A stretch of 64,000 nucleotides of DNA, taken from the NCBI GenBank assembly GCA_963682025.1, contig OY821517.1, positions 293,585,670 through 293,649,669 of the forward strand, given 5' to 3'. A program made the position numbers and the translations under genes. Below, piece by piece: positions 1-10,176 of the stretch (its first letter is position 1; the number at the start of each line of letters is the position of its first letter). This DNA comes from Cordilura impudica. Its lineage: Eukaryota; Arthropoda; Insecta; Diptera; Scathophagidae. The notes beneath the pieces are model-generated. The model searched no databases. It saw nothing but the letters and a program-made list of their open reading frames with translations, and was not told the DNA's origin.

Positions 1-242
1 AATTGCCACTCAGACATTAGGCTATGATATCTAAAAGATATAAGTCTTCTGCCCCTGTTAGATCTCGAAAAATTAAGACGTTCATAAAGATGTTCTGACT
101 GGCAGGTATATTTAATTATATGCATGAACAGTAGAACTCGTAATTTTTAGTAAATTATCAAAGCTAATACCATAAAATTGAATAGAAAAAGAAGGGATGT
201 GGTCATTAGGGTTATAACTTTTTTTTTTGGTAAAAAAAAACA

Positions 243-2019
243 TTACGCACCGAGAACGATTTCTAAAATGCCTTTAATAATTTTTTTGAATTATATTTTA
301 AATAACAAATTTTTTAATACATAAACAAGTGTGTAAACAAATAATAACAATAAATTATTATAACTAGGTATTGAAAGAAATAAACTTTAAGTTCAGAGTA
401 CTCGATGTTTTACAAAGGGGATATATATCTTGTACTATTTTTATTCCACGTTCCGCACATATATTACTGCGTTGTTGGTTTGGAATTGTAGATAGTGTAG
501 GTACTCAGTGTCTGAGGAAATATTCTGAGCTTTCGTAAAATTAATTAATGACTTGTTTAACTGTTCAAAATCATTTTCATGGAAACAGTGGTCCGAAAAC
601 CAGATTTGAAACCATGCATCAGCAATGAAATCACATATAGGTTGTAAAAGTTTTTGGTAACTGGGAACAAGAATAAATGCTAAAATCGCAAATATTGCTC
701 TCGAATTCCACCTTTAGATTTTCGTAATTATTTAATAAATCTGAAATGAACGGGTACGTAATGTTTGGAGATGAAGTTTTTCCATCCAGTAACTCATCCA
801 TTACATGCCTTAATATCAAATCAAGGACATGGTGCTGGCACCCGATGTATTGTAGTGGAGTCAATGACATATGTATGAAATAGTTTTGAAGCAAAGTTAC
901 GACACCATTTTTTACGCCAGTATTTACACTTGTAGTGTCACGTATTATCATTCTGATAGACGTCCATAAATTAAATTTATTTAAAGTGTCCCTGATGCCG
1001 TTGAATATTGTAAGTGATTTCCCATTATCATGCACTAGAACTGCTAACTTTATCTCTGTCTGTTCATTTTTAATTATTACTATTTGAATTTCTTTTTTTT
1101 TTTCAATTTTCATGCCATCAAAATGCAAACACCACTCTTTATCTTCTAATGTTTGTATATAAAACTGTTCTCTTTGCTCAGATGATTTTATTGCAGCCTT
1201 ATAAATTCCAGCCTGTGATGGCGTAGGTACAGCTACTCCAGACTTAGCCAAATTTTGATAAATTTTTGATGCTTTGTTTGTACTAACTTTTACATCAGTA
1301 ACTAAGTCTACAGCTGGTTTTATTGAAGGTTTAGGTGGTCTATGTCTTACTGTTGGCGTGTAACTATCGTCAGTTTCATCATCAGCATCTTGATCACTAT
1401 CGAATATTGACGAAGAATCTGAATCAGAGTATATATCTTCAATAATTTCTGATTCAAATTTTAAATCAATCTTTGGTATAATATTAAATTGTTTTTCAAA
1501 TGTAATACCTTTAGGACCTTTTAACATCTTCTTATAATATTTAACTAAGACTTCAATTTTATGTTTAACTCCATCATGACGAATTGTTTTCAGTTTAAGC
1601 TTCTGGCATAGATTTAAAAGCTCATCAGCTATAATTACATACCGTTTGTTTTTACACTTTTCAAAACTGACCAACGCATTAAATCTTCCTATAACAGCTT
1701 CTTCCTTTGGAATTCTGTTTAAGTCATGTAATGGTATATCAACGACAGGTATATCTCTACAGTTTTTAACAACGTCATGAAATTTAGTTAAGTTTTTGAT
1801 CCAAATTTTGCCATTTTTTTTAACACTTATTTTGCTTTTCTTATAATTCATTTTGACCAAACCGATTTTATTTTATTTTATTTATTTTTTTTGCAACCAA
1901 TATAGGAAAATGACAAGAATTGTAATGAATTTCGATTAAAATATTATATTATTTCAATAAACAAAAATACCCGTTTGTAACGTAGTGTTAATAAAAACTT
2001 CAATGTGTTTGGTGCGTAA
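243..2019. mobile_element. Possible boundaries of the 441-1860 transposon
   Basis: TTACGCACC at 243-251 is repeated inverted at 2011-2019, just outside both ends of the transposase remnant. Outward of each copy lies an A/T run, and the two sides look alike when one is reversed. No convincing target duplication was found, so these could be subterminal rather than terminal repeats. Confidence 0.3.
441..1860 (-). pseudogene. hAT-like transposase remnant with internal deletion and frameshift
   Basis: A 409-codon frame opens with ATG at 1860. Its N-terminal part is Lys-rich, then comes an acidic Asp/Ser stretch (about residues 140-165) and an RNase H-like region. HFDGM and IRDTTSVNTG look like the first two acidic catalytic positions, and CQHHVLDLILRH matches the C-x2-H motif seen in hAT transposases. 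Near 715-730 the frame shifts. A different frame then reads RWNSRAIFAILAF and continues to a stop at 441-443, so the frame break probably coincides with a deleted segment. No C-terminal dimerisation domain is visible. The family assignment rests on motif pattern only. It is almost certainly inactive. Confidence 0.6.
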
Positions 2020-2279
2020 ACTTTTTTAACAATCGCGAAAAAATAAGAATGCAGTTCTTAATATTTTTCCATGCCCTACACGATCTTGCCTCGGGAGATT
2101 TGATATTTGAAAAAATGCAAAAAGTTATAGCCCTAATGGTCATATCTTTTCAGACCATATACATAACGCACAATATTATTAAATACCACGTTCATTTTCC
2201 GTCTACTCTGCGTATCGCAACTGGCAAAAAATTCACAAATAAAGGCATTAAATACGTTTTGTCGAGAAGTATCCTAATT

Positions 2280-2952
2280 TTAACTGGAGTACAATATTGA
2301 GTTTGCCATAGTGTTCGTAACATAGAATATGTACGACATCATGTATAGTTTATATGGTTTGAAAAATATTCCGAGGTTCTTAGCTGAAACTACTATCTCA
2401 ATTAGTTGGTTATTGAGAGTTATGTTTGGCGTATAAAAAGATGGTGACCATTTTTTGATAATAAGGCATTTCGACTTATTGGGATTTATTTCAAAACCAT
2501 TAGCCGTAGCCCACAAATAAACGCGATGTAGTTCCTGGTTTAGAGTGCTAAAGCATTGATTAATAGATTCAAGGTTACAACTGATGTGAAGTTGGACATC
2601 GTCAGCATACATTCTGACCTTGCTGTATTGAAGTTTATCTGGGAGATCATTCGAGTATAATGAAAATAGAAGTGCACCAACAATCGATCCTTCTGGAACA
2701 CCACGTAACACTGGAAAATAATTTGATATTGTGGTTGTAGTTACAACGTGCTGATATCTGTTGGTAAGATATGATTTAAATAGAAGCGTAGCTGTCGATG
2801 AGAAGTTGAAAAATGTTTCAATTTGTAACATAAAATGTTTTGATCAACCGTGTCAAATGCTTTAGTGATCCAAAAGCACCAAAAACGTTACATTTCCATT
2901 ATCCACCTGGTTCCTTATATCTTCAGCAATATCCACTAGTGCAGTTATACAG
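2280..2952 (-). pseudogene. Jockey-like LINE reverse transcriptase, 3' part
   Basis: The minus strand encodes the C-terminal half of a non-LTR reverse transcriptase. It has GVPEGSIVGALLF (the usual GVPQGS motif), RMYADDVQLH with the YADD active site, and a downstream HRVYLWATANGFEINPNKSKC thumb-region segment. The upstream part, up to 2944, reads ITALVDIAEDIR and a damaged [11 protein letters not shown] motif A with a frameshift near 2860. The 5' continuation is on the far side of the 2953-7245 insertion, starting at 7254. TTATACAG (2945-2952) is one copy of the target duplication. There is no endonuclease domain and the copy is dead. Confidence 0.85.
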
Positions 2953-3415
2953 TAAGGTGGTTCGGTCCACATATAAAAAAAAGTCGAGCCAGTCACCCCC
3001 TAGGATTAAAGATTAGTTGAAGACGATTCGGAAAAAAAATTTTTTGCCACGCCCCTGGATACCGCCCTTTTAGTTTTTTGTACACTACGTCGCCATTAAT
3101 AGTCCGATCATAACATAATGTATATTGTTGTTCATGCCTTCGTAATAGCTACATTTCTCCTTTTAATAATTTTTGATTCCGACGTCAAATTCTAGTAGTG
3201 ATTTTGTCAATCTCGGTTCCTATCCACCCTAATACCGACCATTTTGAAACACAAGGAAAGCGGCTTTAATTTCATGAAATTTTTCTTCAAAAGTATTAAC
3301 TTATATTCATAAACAAAAAAGTTACAGAGGTTTAAAAAATGCATTAATAAAATGATCAAATATGTCCACTCATATTGTGTTTTTGAGACATGACAACTCT
3401 TTTTGTGAAAAGAAA
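2953..3415 (+). repeat. Left inverted repeat arm of the hAT-like transposon
   Basis: The first 110 bp are nearly identical to the reverse complement of the right end, including GCCACGCCCCTGGATAC. Similarity then continues, more diverged, through blocks such as ATTCATAAACAAAAAAGTTA to about 3400. Confidence 0.8.
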
Positions 3416-3468
3416 GCCACATTAATTTGATGAAGCTTTTAAAAATAAAATATGGACGTACAACTTTT

Positions 3469-3708
3469 TTAAGACAAATTTTGGCGAGAATTGAGATTTC
3501 TATACTGTTCGCGACTTCTTATTTCAGCAAATATAAAGCCCATGCGCCTTTCGTCTGTGACCTTATTTGCGGATTCACTAACAACCCGCTCAAAACGTTC
3601 AGTATTTTGAGTATGCCATGGAAATTCTAAAACATAAATTATACGTTATTAGTTATTATTGATACGTAAAATTTTGGATATAATTACCTGGTATTTCAAA
3701 TATTTCAT
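3469..3708 (-). pseudogene. hAT-like element gene, 3' portion (two exon parts around a 61-bp intron)
   Basis: Reading the minus strand, coding sequence from 6359-6628 resumes at 3708, reads EIFEIP and reaches a GT donor at 3687. A 61-bp intron (3687-3627) ends in TTTTAG. The last exon (3626-3469) reads FPWHTQNTER, a variant of the IP-CHTQAVER motif common in uncharacterised arthropod transposon proteins, and ends at a TAA at 3469-3471. Exon phases agree (G plus AA makes Glu). The function of this motif is not known to me. The gene is disrupted only by the nested insertion. Confidence 0.65.
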
Positions 3709-3863
3709 CACGGTGCGCCTGGACCATTTTAAATAAAAAGTTCGTGCCACTCCAAAATTTCTTTTGGAATCGTTAGGGGGACCTTCAAGGAACATTTCAA
3801 AGCAATTTTCAAATAAATCGACTAGGCGCTTTTTTTAAATCGCGAAATACTGATTTTTAGGGT
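3709..3863 (+). repeat. Left 155-bp terminal inverted repeat
   Basis: It starts CACGGTGCGCC and ends CTGATTTTTAGGGT. It pairs with 6204-6358 over the full length with only a handful of mismatches. Confidence 0.9.
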
Positions 3864-3959
3864 CTAAGCGTATTTTCTGTGTTTTATATATATGTATGCG
3901 TGAAGATATATGTACATATGTGAGCCATATTCAGATTGGTTTTGTTTACTTGGCAAGAG

Positions 3960-6119
3960 ACTAGCGGCTTTGTTTCTGTGGAGTAAACACAAATGGAGAG
4001 TGCTATATTCGCATACAGCGCGCAATAACTTGACCGGGTAATCTGGATGACTCTTGAGGACTTTGTATCGTGTCCAAGTTTTTGTGAAATCTGAATGAGC
4101 TGATTCTACAGATTGTTTGCTGTAGAAACCTAAACCTCTTATTTTTCGAACAGAATTCTTCTACGTGGTGCAATATGCAGTGTATTTTCGGAGTAACGGT
4201 CACCCCGAGAGCTTCATAACTCAAATGGAATTTCCGTATATGTGGCTTTAAGTCCGGATCAAGGTTGACAGAAAACAATATTTAACAACTTTCTTCTATG
4301 TCCTAAATGCTTCTACGTATTTGACACAACTGAGACATTTCTTTGCCTCCAATATATAAACCTTATCATGCAGTGTTTTACACGCATTTCCTTCGAACAT
4401 GGGACTACCGTACGTACATTGACGGTCTACGTGACAATCACGAGCCCAATGAAGACTGACATCTTTATTTTCACGCATCATATGATGGAACAGCGTGTTG
4501 ACAGCTCCCAATAATAAGTGTAATTCTGGAGGCGGAATTACGTCAAGTATTCGTTGATTCAAACCTGAGTCAATTAAAGGAGGATATATGCAGTTTTTGA
4601 AGAATTTTCCTCGAGTCTTGAGTCCTCCATCTAAATTCCACATTTCCGAATTCTCTTTGCAATTTCCAACAGTTCTGTAATTTCCGCAGTAAATTAAACT
4701 TCTTTGTTCAGCATCGCACCATGTACATGGATAAGTGTTGCTGTTGCTCATCAGCCCCGAGATTATGTTGGTCAGCTTCAAGTCAGTCGCGATTGGCCCA
4801 AGCCAAGGATTAATGTTCAAATGTGAACACGTTAAAGATACATTATCGTAACATTCTTGGGTGTTCGGCGCTAAGCAAATAATAAATAGATTCGCGGAAC
4901 TTGGCTGTATACTCTGCGTGCGAAGTACTTGGTTGTGGTTCTTCTGTCGCTCTCTTCGTTAAGGGCTGAATGCCAAATTTCATATGAACCTCAGAAGCTT
5001 AACTTTCACCCAAAACTTTTTCAATGAAGGCCCCTAAATTTTTGCAAATAATAACTGTTGGGGTGATTTGACCGGAGTTTGCGATTTAGTGACGATGAGA
5101 GGTAAATCTCTTGCTTTAAAATATTCGTCAAAAATATAACTGTGCCAAAATTTTTTGTTTGAAATTGGGTTCTATTATTTTCCGTGTATTTGTTCCTGCG
5201 ATTATAAAACTAGCGATGCTCAATGTTTTCCTAGTACTCAAATCTAGAGCTGTTTGCATTTGCCGCATGGAATCAACCGAGATCGATGCTGACACGTTGT
5301 TCTCCTTGGGGCCAATATCTACAGTCAACGGTTTCCCATGCTGCTGGGGCAGAACCAGTCCGCCATGTCCAAGTGAATCCGAATTTTGAGTCACGTCGCC
5401 CATTCTGTCTTTTAATAGTCTTGAGGCTAGTTGGCCCTTTTGTCTAGAATTTATGGGCAAGGTCTGAACATTGACCATGAGATTCGTCATATTGCATACA
5501 TGAATGATACCCCGGCCTAATAAGCCCAGGCATTTCACACAATGTTTATTTGGAAATGATTGTTCTTGCACTCTTTTAACTGGACCGTAAGCCGTTTCTT
5601 TACGAGTTTCACTTTTACGGACGACCACTGGTTTAGCTTGAGCCGAAGACAACAGATCTATTCACTAGAGTGCATATATGACACTGATAATATGGTGTTT
5701 TTGTGAATCCTCTCGTACTGAATTTAATAGACACAAATTTTTCCATTTCTGGTATCACGCACATCTGTCCTTCTTTCAACGACCTTCTCAACCGAGTATC
5801 ACAAGCTGGACATAATACGGCAGGCACATTCAAATCACTTGCATCGAAGCCCGGGAATAATTTCTTCAATCTTAATTGAACTTTTCCTTGAATGACGATC
5901 ATTTTTTTTCGACTTCTTGCAACAATACAAGCAAATCTTGTAGTTCTCTTCGCGATTTCCACGTTTCTTATAATTCGGATAGAACATTGCGATTTTAGAT
6001 GGATTTTGATGGTTACTCAAGTAAACCCTCTTTAACACTAACATCTCAAAAGGAAAATTCAAAATTTTGAGAATGACAAATAAATAAGCTCTATATTTGT
6101 TGTTTTGTTGAAAGGGCAA
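3960..6119 (-). pseudogene. Decayed RAG1/Chapaev-like transposase
   Basis: Several minus-strand frames together form one broken protein. The N-terminal zinc-binding parts are KICLYC (about 5930) and VPAVLCPACDTRLRR (about 5800), then CHIC and CVKCLGLLGRG. The central part (4296-4820) has DLKLTNIISGLMSN followed by PCTWCDAEQ and a PPPELHLLLGAVN block. This resembles the order in RAG1, where a CTLCDA zinc motif precedes an ALHCDIG block with a catalytic Asp. The C-terminal part reads VTPKIHCILHHVEEFC and, after a frameshift near 4140, GLGFYSKQSVESAHSDF and TWTRYKV. At least three frame breaks make it non-functional. Exact catalytic residues cannot be assigned by eye. Confidence 0.6.
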
Positions 6120-6203
6120 ACAAAATAAAATTGAAACGGGGTCCTACCATTTGTTTGGAAAAATAAAGAGAATATTCTGGCGCGCTCTCTCTCTCTCTCT
6201 CAC

Positions 6204-6358
6204 ACCCTAAAAATCAGTATTTCGCGATTTAAAAAAAGCGCCGAGTCGATTTTTTTGAAAATTGCTTTGAAATGTTCCTTGAGGGTCCCCCTAACGATTC
6301 CAAAAGAAATTTTGGACTGACACGAACTTTTTATTTAAAATGGTCTAGGCGCACCGTG
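6204..6358 (-). repeat. Right 155-bp terminal inverted repeat
   Basis: This is the reverse complement of 3709-3863. A (CT)n tract at about 6184-6201 abuts its inner side and has no counterpart at the left arm. Confidence 0.9.
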
Positions 6359-6628
6359 TTAATGGGATGAATTTTGGTATTGCACCAATTGCTCATCCGT
6401 ATAGAAATGGAGACATGGTGGCTCAGTTAATTGTAGATTATCCCACTTTATAACATCCGTGTATGCATTGCAATCAAAGTTTATTTTATATTTTGGAACG
6501 TGGAACTCGCGAATCTTTGCAGGTGGGTCTTCCCGAGCAGTTTTTATTATTTCATATAATAAATATTCGATGACTTGGCGTTTTGTTGGTAATTTTGTTT
6601 TTCCGATATCACACGCTTCGAAATGCAT
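6359..6628 (-). pseudogene. hAT-like element gene, 5' portion
   Basis: An open frame from ATG at 6628 reads MHFEACDIGKTKLPTKRQV and later INFDCNAYTDVIKWDN and EPPCLHFYTDEQL. It stops exactly at the boundary of the nested transposon. With one copy of the 5-bp duplication removed, the frame continues at 3708. The combined product would be about 150 residues, shorter than related transposon proteins, so the gene may be an N-terminally truncated copy. Confidence 0.6.
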
Positions 6629-6789
6629 TTTGTTTTAACGTTAAATTTTATTAATTAGTATTGATTGTGATTTAATTTAGTGGAATATATTTATTTGAAA
6701 ATGATAACCATAATGAATTTAAATAAAACAATTTCAGAATGAAAAGAAAATATTTTTGACATTTAATAAATGAACGATAAAATCGAATG

Positions 6790-7245
6790 TGAGCAAAAAA
6801 GAATGTCACTTTGGAATGTCAACGCTTTTGTTTTTGCACTATTTTATGTTCCCTGTTCTGTAATATTATTTTTTTAACATCTGTAACTTTTTTGTTTATG
6901 AATAGAACTGAATACTGTGAAAGCAAAAGTTCCATGAAATTAGTGCGGCTTTACTTTCGTTTAAAAATAATTGCCATAAGGGTGGGTAGGATAGGAACTG
7001 ACATACTGAAAGTCGGAAAAATTTTTGACGTCGGATTAAAAAATTATTAAAGAAAGAAATGTAGCCACAATGAAACCTTGCACAACGACATGCAACATGT
7101 TATGATAGGACCAGTGAACAAAAAACTAAAATGGCCGTATCCAGGGGCGTGGCAAAAAAATAAAAAAATATTTTTCCGAATCGTCTTTGACTAATCTTTA
7201 ATCCTGGGGTAGGACAAGCTCAACTTTTTTTGACGAACCCCCTTA
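6790..7245 (-). repeat. Right inverted repeat arm of the hAT-like transposon
   Basis: This is the reverse-complement partner of 2953-3415. The inner limit is approximate because the arms diverge gradually. Confidence 0.75.
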
Positions 7246-7253
7246 TTATACAG

Positions 7254-7450
7254 CTATGTTTTTTACGAAATCCTGACTGTCGATCTGTTAGCAGATTTTT
7301 ATCAAAGGCCGTTCAAAGGCCTTTGAGGGAAATGGTAATATAGCTATTGGCCTGTAATCATTATTAGTTTTTGGTATTGGAATGATTTTAGCATTCTTCC
7401 ACTTAGTAGGATAAATGTTAGTTGTTAATAAAGGGTCCGCCAAATAACTT
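7254..7450 (-). pseudogene. Jockey-like LINE reverse transcriptase, 5' part
   Basis: The minus strand reads [35 protein letters not shown] and, after small frame slips, DRQSGFRKKHSC. This is the N-terminal reverse-transcriptase region that directly precedes the fragment at 2280-2944. The two were separated by the hAT-like insertion. Confidence 0.8.
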
Positions 7451-7490
7451 TTTTTTTTGAAAATGCTATAAAAAAAAACTGAATATTATC

Positions 7491-8582
7491 TCAAATTTCT
7501 TTTTTTATTTGAAAGTACAATCCTTCCGGATAATAATGGAAAATAATTTCATTCAAATGGCTGCCTCGGCTGGCCATACAGTAGCCTACACGATCGGTCC
7601 AATTTTTAAGCACATTATCGATTGAGTGCAGCTGTATTTCACCAATGGCTTCACGAATATTGTCCTTTAAAGCGTCAATTGTCTCTGGCTTGTTGGCGTT
7701 ACACTTATCTTTGAGGGCACCCCACAAATAATAGTCCAACGGTGTCAAATCGCAGCTCCGAGGTGGCCAAACGACATCAGCTCTGCGGCTGTTGCCAATA
7801 TCATCCTCTTCAATTTTTGTGAACAAAAATTCGTTCAACATGGCCCGATAACGATCGCCATTGACTGTAACGGCCACTCCTTGCTCATTTTCGAAGAAAA
7901 ATGGCCCAATTATGCCTCTGGACCAAAATCCGCACCAAACAGTGACTCGTTTTGGGTGTATCGGCTTTTCAATGTATGCGTGCGGGTTTTCTGTGCCCCA
8001 AATGCGACAATTTTGCTTGTTTACATACCCGCCAAGATCAAAATGAGCTTCATCTGAAAAGATGATTTTTTTGGCAAAATCGGCATCTTCTGTAAGTCGA
8101 TCGCAGGCCCACTTAGCGAAGCGAAAACGCATTGGATGGTCAGTTGGCTTCAACTCCTGAACCAATTGGACTTTGTAAGGCGTCATACCAAGGTCTTTAT
8201 GCAAAATTCGTCTCAATGATGCCTCCGAAATATTCAATTCTTGAGAACGACGGTGAATTGATGTTGATGGCGCTTCACGCACAATTTCTGCCACAGCAGC
8301 AATATTCTCGGGTGTACGCACTGTTTTTGGCTTTTCACGCTTTGGTTTATCGATGAGGATGCTAGTTTCCTTCACTTTTTTCACAAGATAACGAACATAC
8401 GGAGCTGACGGTGCTTCTCTTCTTCCAAAATCCGTACGCAAATTTCGCACACATTCTGCAACATTACCATGATTTTCAAAGTAATGTCGCAATATTTCCC
8501 AGCGTTTCTGAAAAACGTTCCTAACGATTTTCGTATTTGGGGTGTTTTTGTAAACTACTAGTCCTAATGTACAAACTGCCAT
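7491..8582 (-). pseudogene. Tc1/mariner-superfamily transposase lacking the second catalytic Asp
   Basis: The 363-codon frame starts at ATG 8582. An N-terminal helix-turn-helix region (HYFENHGNVAECVRNL, RRSQELNISEASLRRIL) precedes the DDE core. IIFSDEAHFDLGGYVN carries the first catalytic Asp and CDLTPLDYYLWG the third. Between ...EEDDIGN and RRADVVWPPRSCD the usual WFQQDGA-TCH segment with the second Asp is absent, about 30 residues shorter than relatives. The frame is otherwise open, so this is a recently active but catalytically dead internal-deletion copy. Clear terminal repeats were not found. It sits next to the upstream edge of the LINE fragment. Confidence 0.85.
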
Positions 8583-8899
8583 ATAGGGCTAAGCCCCTAA
8601 TCAGACCATTTCGTCAAATTTTGTCATTTAGTTTTCCCATATTATAGTAGAAACAATTTTATTGTATTTATTTAGACTTTTATCTTTTTGTAAAATTCAA
8701 TTCATTTTTTTTTTTTTTTTTAAATTTACTAATGCCACTATATATCTAAACCCCTCAACTTATTTGAAAAATGTATTTAACTTTCGTAGTTATCTTCACA
8801 AAAATTCTGTTAATTTAACAGTCTCTGTTAAGTATTTAACATTTTTGAAAAAGGTAGTTATCTTTCGTCGCTAACTTCACACCCTTGTAGTTTTTAATA
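8583..8899. other. Non-coding sequence between transposon fragments
   Basis: AT-rich with a T run at about 8706-8720. It may include the unrecognised terminal part of the Tc1-like element. No gene seen. Confidence 0.4.
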
Positions 8900-9056
8900 T
8901 AGATATAGATTTTTGGACCTATTTTCCATTCTTCGAGTTGGTTTAGTATAGAATGTATGCCTATTTTGTCAAAAGCTTTAGCAAAATCAATTGAAATGAT
9001 TGATAAATGATTTTTGTTTTGAAGTGCTTGACTAATTTTAAATTCCAGATAAAGTA
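8900..9056 (-). pseudogene. LINE reverse transcriptase fragment (I-like clade)
   Basis: The minus strand reads QALQNKNHLSIISIDFAKAF followed by DKIGIHSILNQLEEWKIGPK. This is reverse-transcriptase motif A and the following helix of an I-element-like LINE, different from the jockey-like fragments to its left. It is only about 50 codons long. Confidence 0.75.
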
Positions 9057-9213
9057 GGGGGTCGGAAATCGATTTTCCCTTTATGCAGTTATACTACATA
9101 TTCAAAGTATTTTTTAAAATTAATAATTATTTTAATAAACCCGTGGTCGGCTAATGTGGTATAGGTATAGGTGGCTAAAATGGTATAGTGTACCACATTA
9201 TACTTCCAAAAAC

Positions 9214-9266
9214 ATGATTAAGAGAGGTGAGGTTAGAAAATGGGTAGCGAAAGATATGAAGAAAGC
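9214..9266 (+). pseudogene. Pogo-like transposase, first codons before the mariner insertion
   Basis: ATG at 9214 opens a frame reading MIKRGEVRKWVAKDMKKA. It continues after the mariner at 10177 as IQAVRDNKMG. The join uses a single TA, as expected for a mariner insertion. The sequence is the psq-type helix-turn-helix start typical of pogo transposases. Confidence 0.8.
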
Positions 9267-10176
9267 TACGAGGGCGGATCAATAAGTCCGTGACTTTTAG
9301 AATGAAACACAGTTTCTTTGCAAAAAAAAATTTATTTTTCAACATAATCTCCATTTAGCTCAATACACTTAGTCCAACGTTTCTCCGATTTTTGCATCCC
9401 TTCCAAAAAATAAAATTTTTGGACGTCCATAAAATAGGCATTTTTGATCAATAATTTCATCGTTGGAGCTAAATCTCTTTCCACCGAGCCATTTCTTTAG
9501 GTTTGGAAATAGGAAATAGTCACTGGGGGCTAAATCCGGGGAATATGGCAGATGAGGTACCAATTCGTAGCCCAATTCATGGAATTTTCCCATTGAGAAT
9601 GCACACGTGTTTATGGTCAATTGAGAGCAAACGCGGCACTCATCTTGCAGACAGCTTTCTTAAACCCAACTGATCATTTAAAATCGAAACCACACTGCGA
9701 TATGAAATGCCTATGGCATCACCAATCTCACGCAATTTTACTCTTCGATCGGCCAACACCATATCGTGTGTTTTTTTCGACATTTTCGGGTGTATTGACC
9801 TCAATTTGCCGTCCAGAACGTTCAGCGTCATTTGTATTTGTGCGACCACAACAAAAGTCAGCAAACAACTTTTTTATCATTGAAATCGATGGTGCGGAGT
9901 CCCCATAGTATTTATCAAGCTATTCCTTGATATGATTGACGGTTTTTTTCGTAAAAAATAATGTTTAATGAACACTCGAAATTCACTTTTTCACTTTAAA
10001 AAAAAACCACGAGGTTGTATGTTTTGAACAGCTGTTAAACGCAAAGTAAATGACGGAACTTGCTCAAAATTTTACAGTAGTCTATTAACAGGTGGTACTT
10101 GATGGAAGCAGTGTTACATTTCATGTAGCTACGAGGGAAGTTCGAAAAGTGACGGACTTATTGATCCGCCCTCGTA
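9267..10176 (-). mobile_element. Mariner deletion derivative, copy 1
   Basis: The ends are TACGAGGGCGGATCAATAAG (left) and its near-perfect inverse at 10150-10176, both including the TA target duplication. The minus strand keeps the transposase N-terminal region ([15 protein letters not shown], [33 protein letters not shown]) and then jumps to [20 protein letters not shown], which carries the third catalytic Asp in APSDYFLF. The central block with the first two Asp residues is missing. The sequence interrupts the pogo-like transposase exactly at a TA. Related copies lie at 46825, 48990, 49301 and 60696. Confidence 0.9.

Larger units (their letters stand above)
3709..6358. mobile_element. CACGGTG-ended DNA transposon (RAG1/Chapaev/Transib-like candidate) nested in the hAT-like element
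   Basis: The element has 155-bp terminal inverted repeats (3709-3863 and 6204-6358) that are about 95 percent identical by eye and begin CACGGTGCGCC. The flanks are TTCAT (3704-3708) and TTAAT (6359-6363), a 5-bp duplication with one mismatch. Excising the element with one duplication copy joins QYQNSSH to EIFEIP in the host frame, which supports both ends and the 5-bp duplication. A CACRGTG-type end and 5-bp duplication are features of Transib and RAG-type elements. The encoded protein pieces look closer to the Chapaev-type proteins abundant in Hydra and insects, so the superfamily is left open. Confidence 0.8.
2953..7245. mobile_element. hAT-like DNA transposon with 8-bp target duplication and long inverted repeats
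   Basis: The ends are TAAGGTGGTTCG on the left and CGAACCCCCTTA on the right, fitting the YARNG terminus of hAT elements. They are flanked by perfect copies of TTATACAG at 2945-2952 and 7246-7253, an 8-bp duplication as in hAT. Removing the element plus one duplication rejoins a LINE reverse-transcriptase frame (HSC then ITALV). Imperfect inverted repeats extend roughly 450 bp inward. About 1.6 kb of the 4293 bp is its own sequence; the rest is a nested element at 3709-6358. The reading frame inside matches a fragment family typical of arthropod hAT-like elements. Confidence 0.85.

Noticed and set aside
2049..2300. Plus-strand 83-codon frame
   Set aside because: No domain, overlaps the end of the LINE fragment, and composition matches non-coding surroundings.
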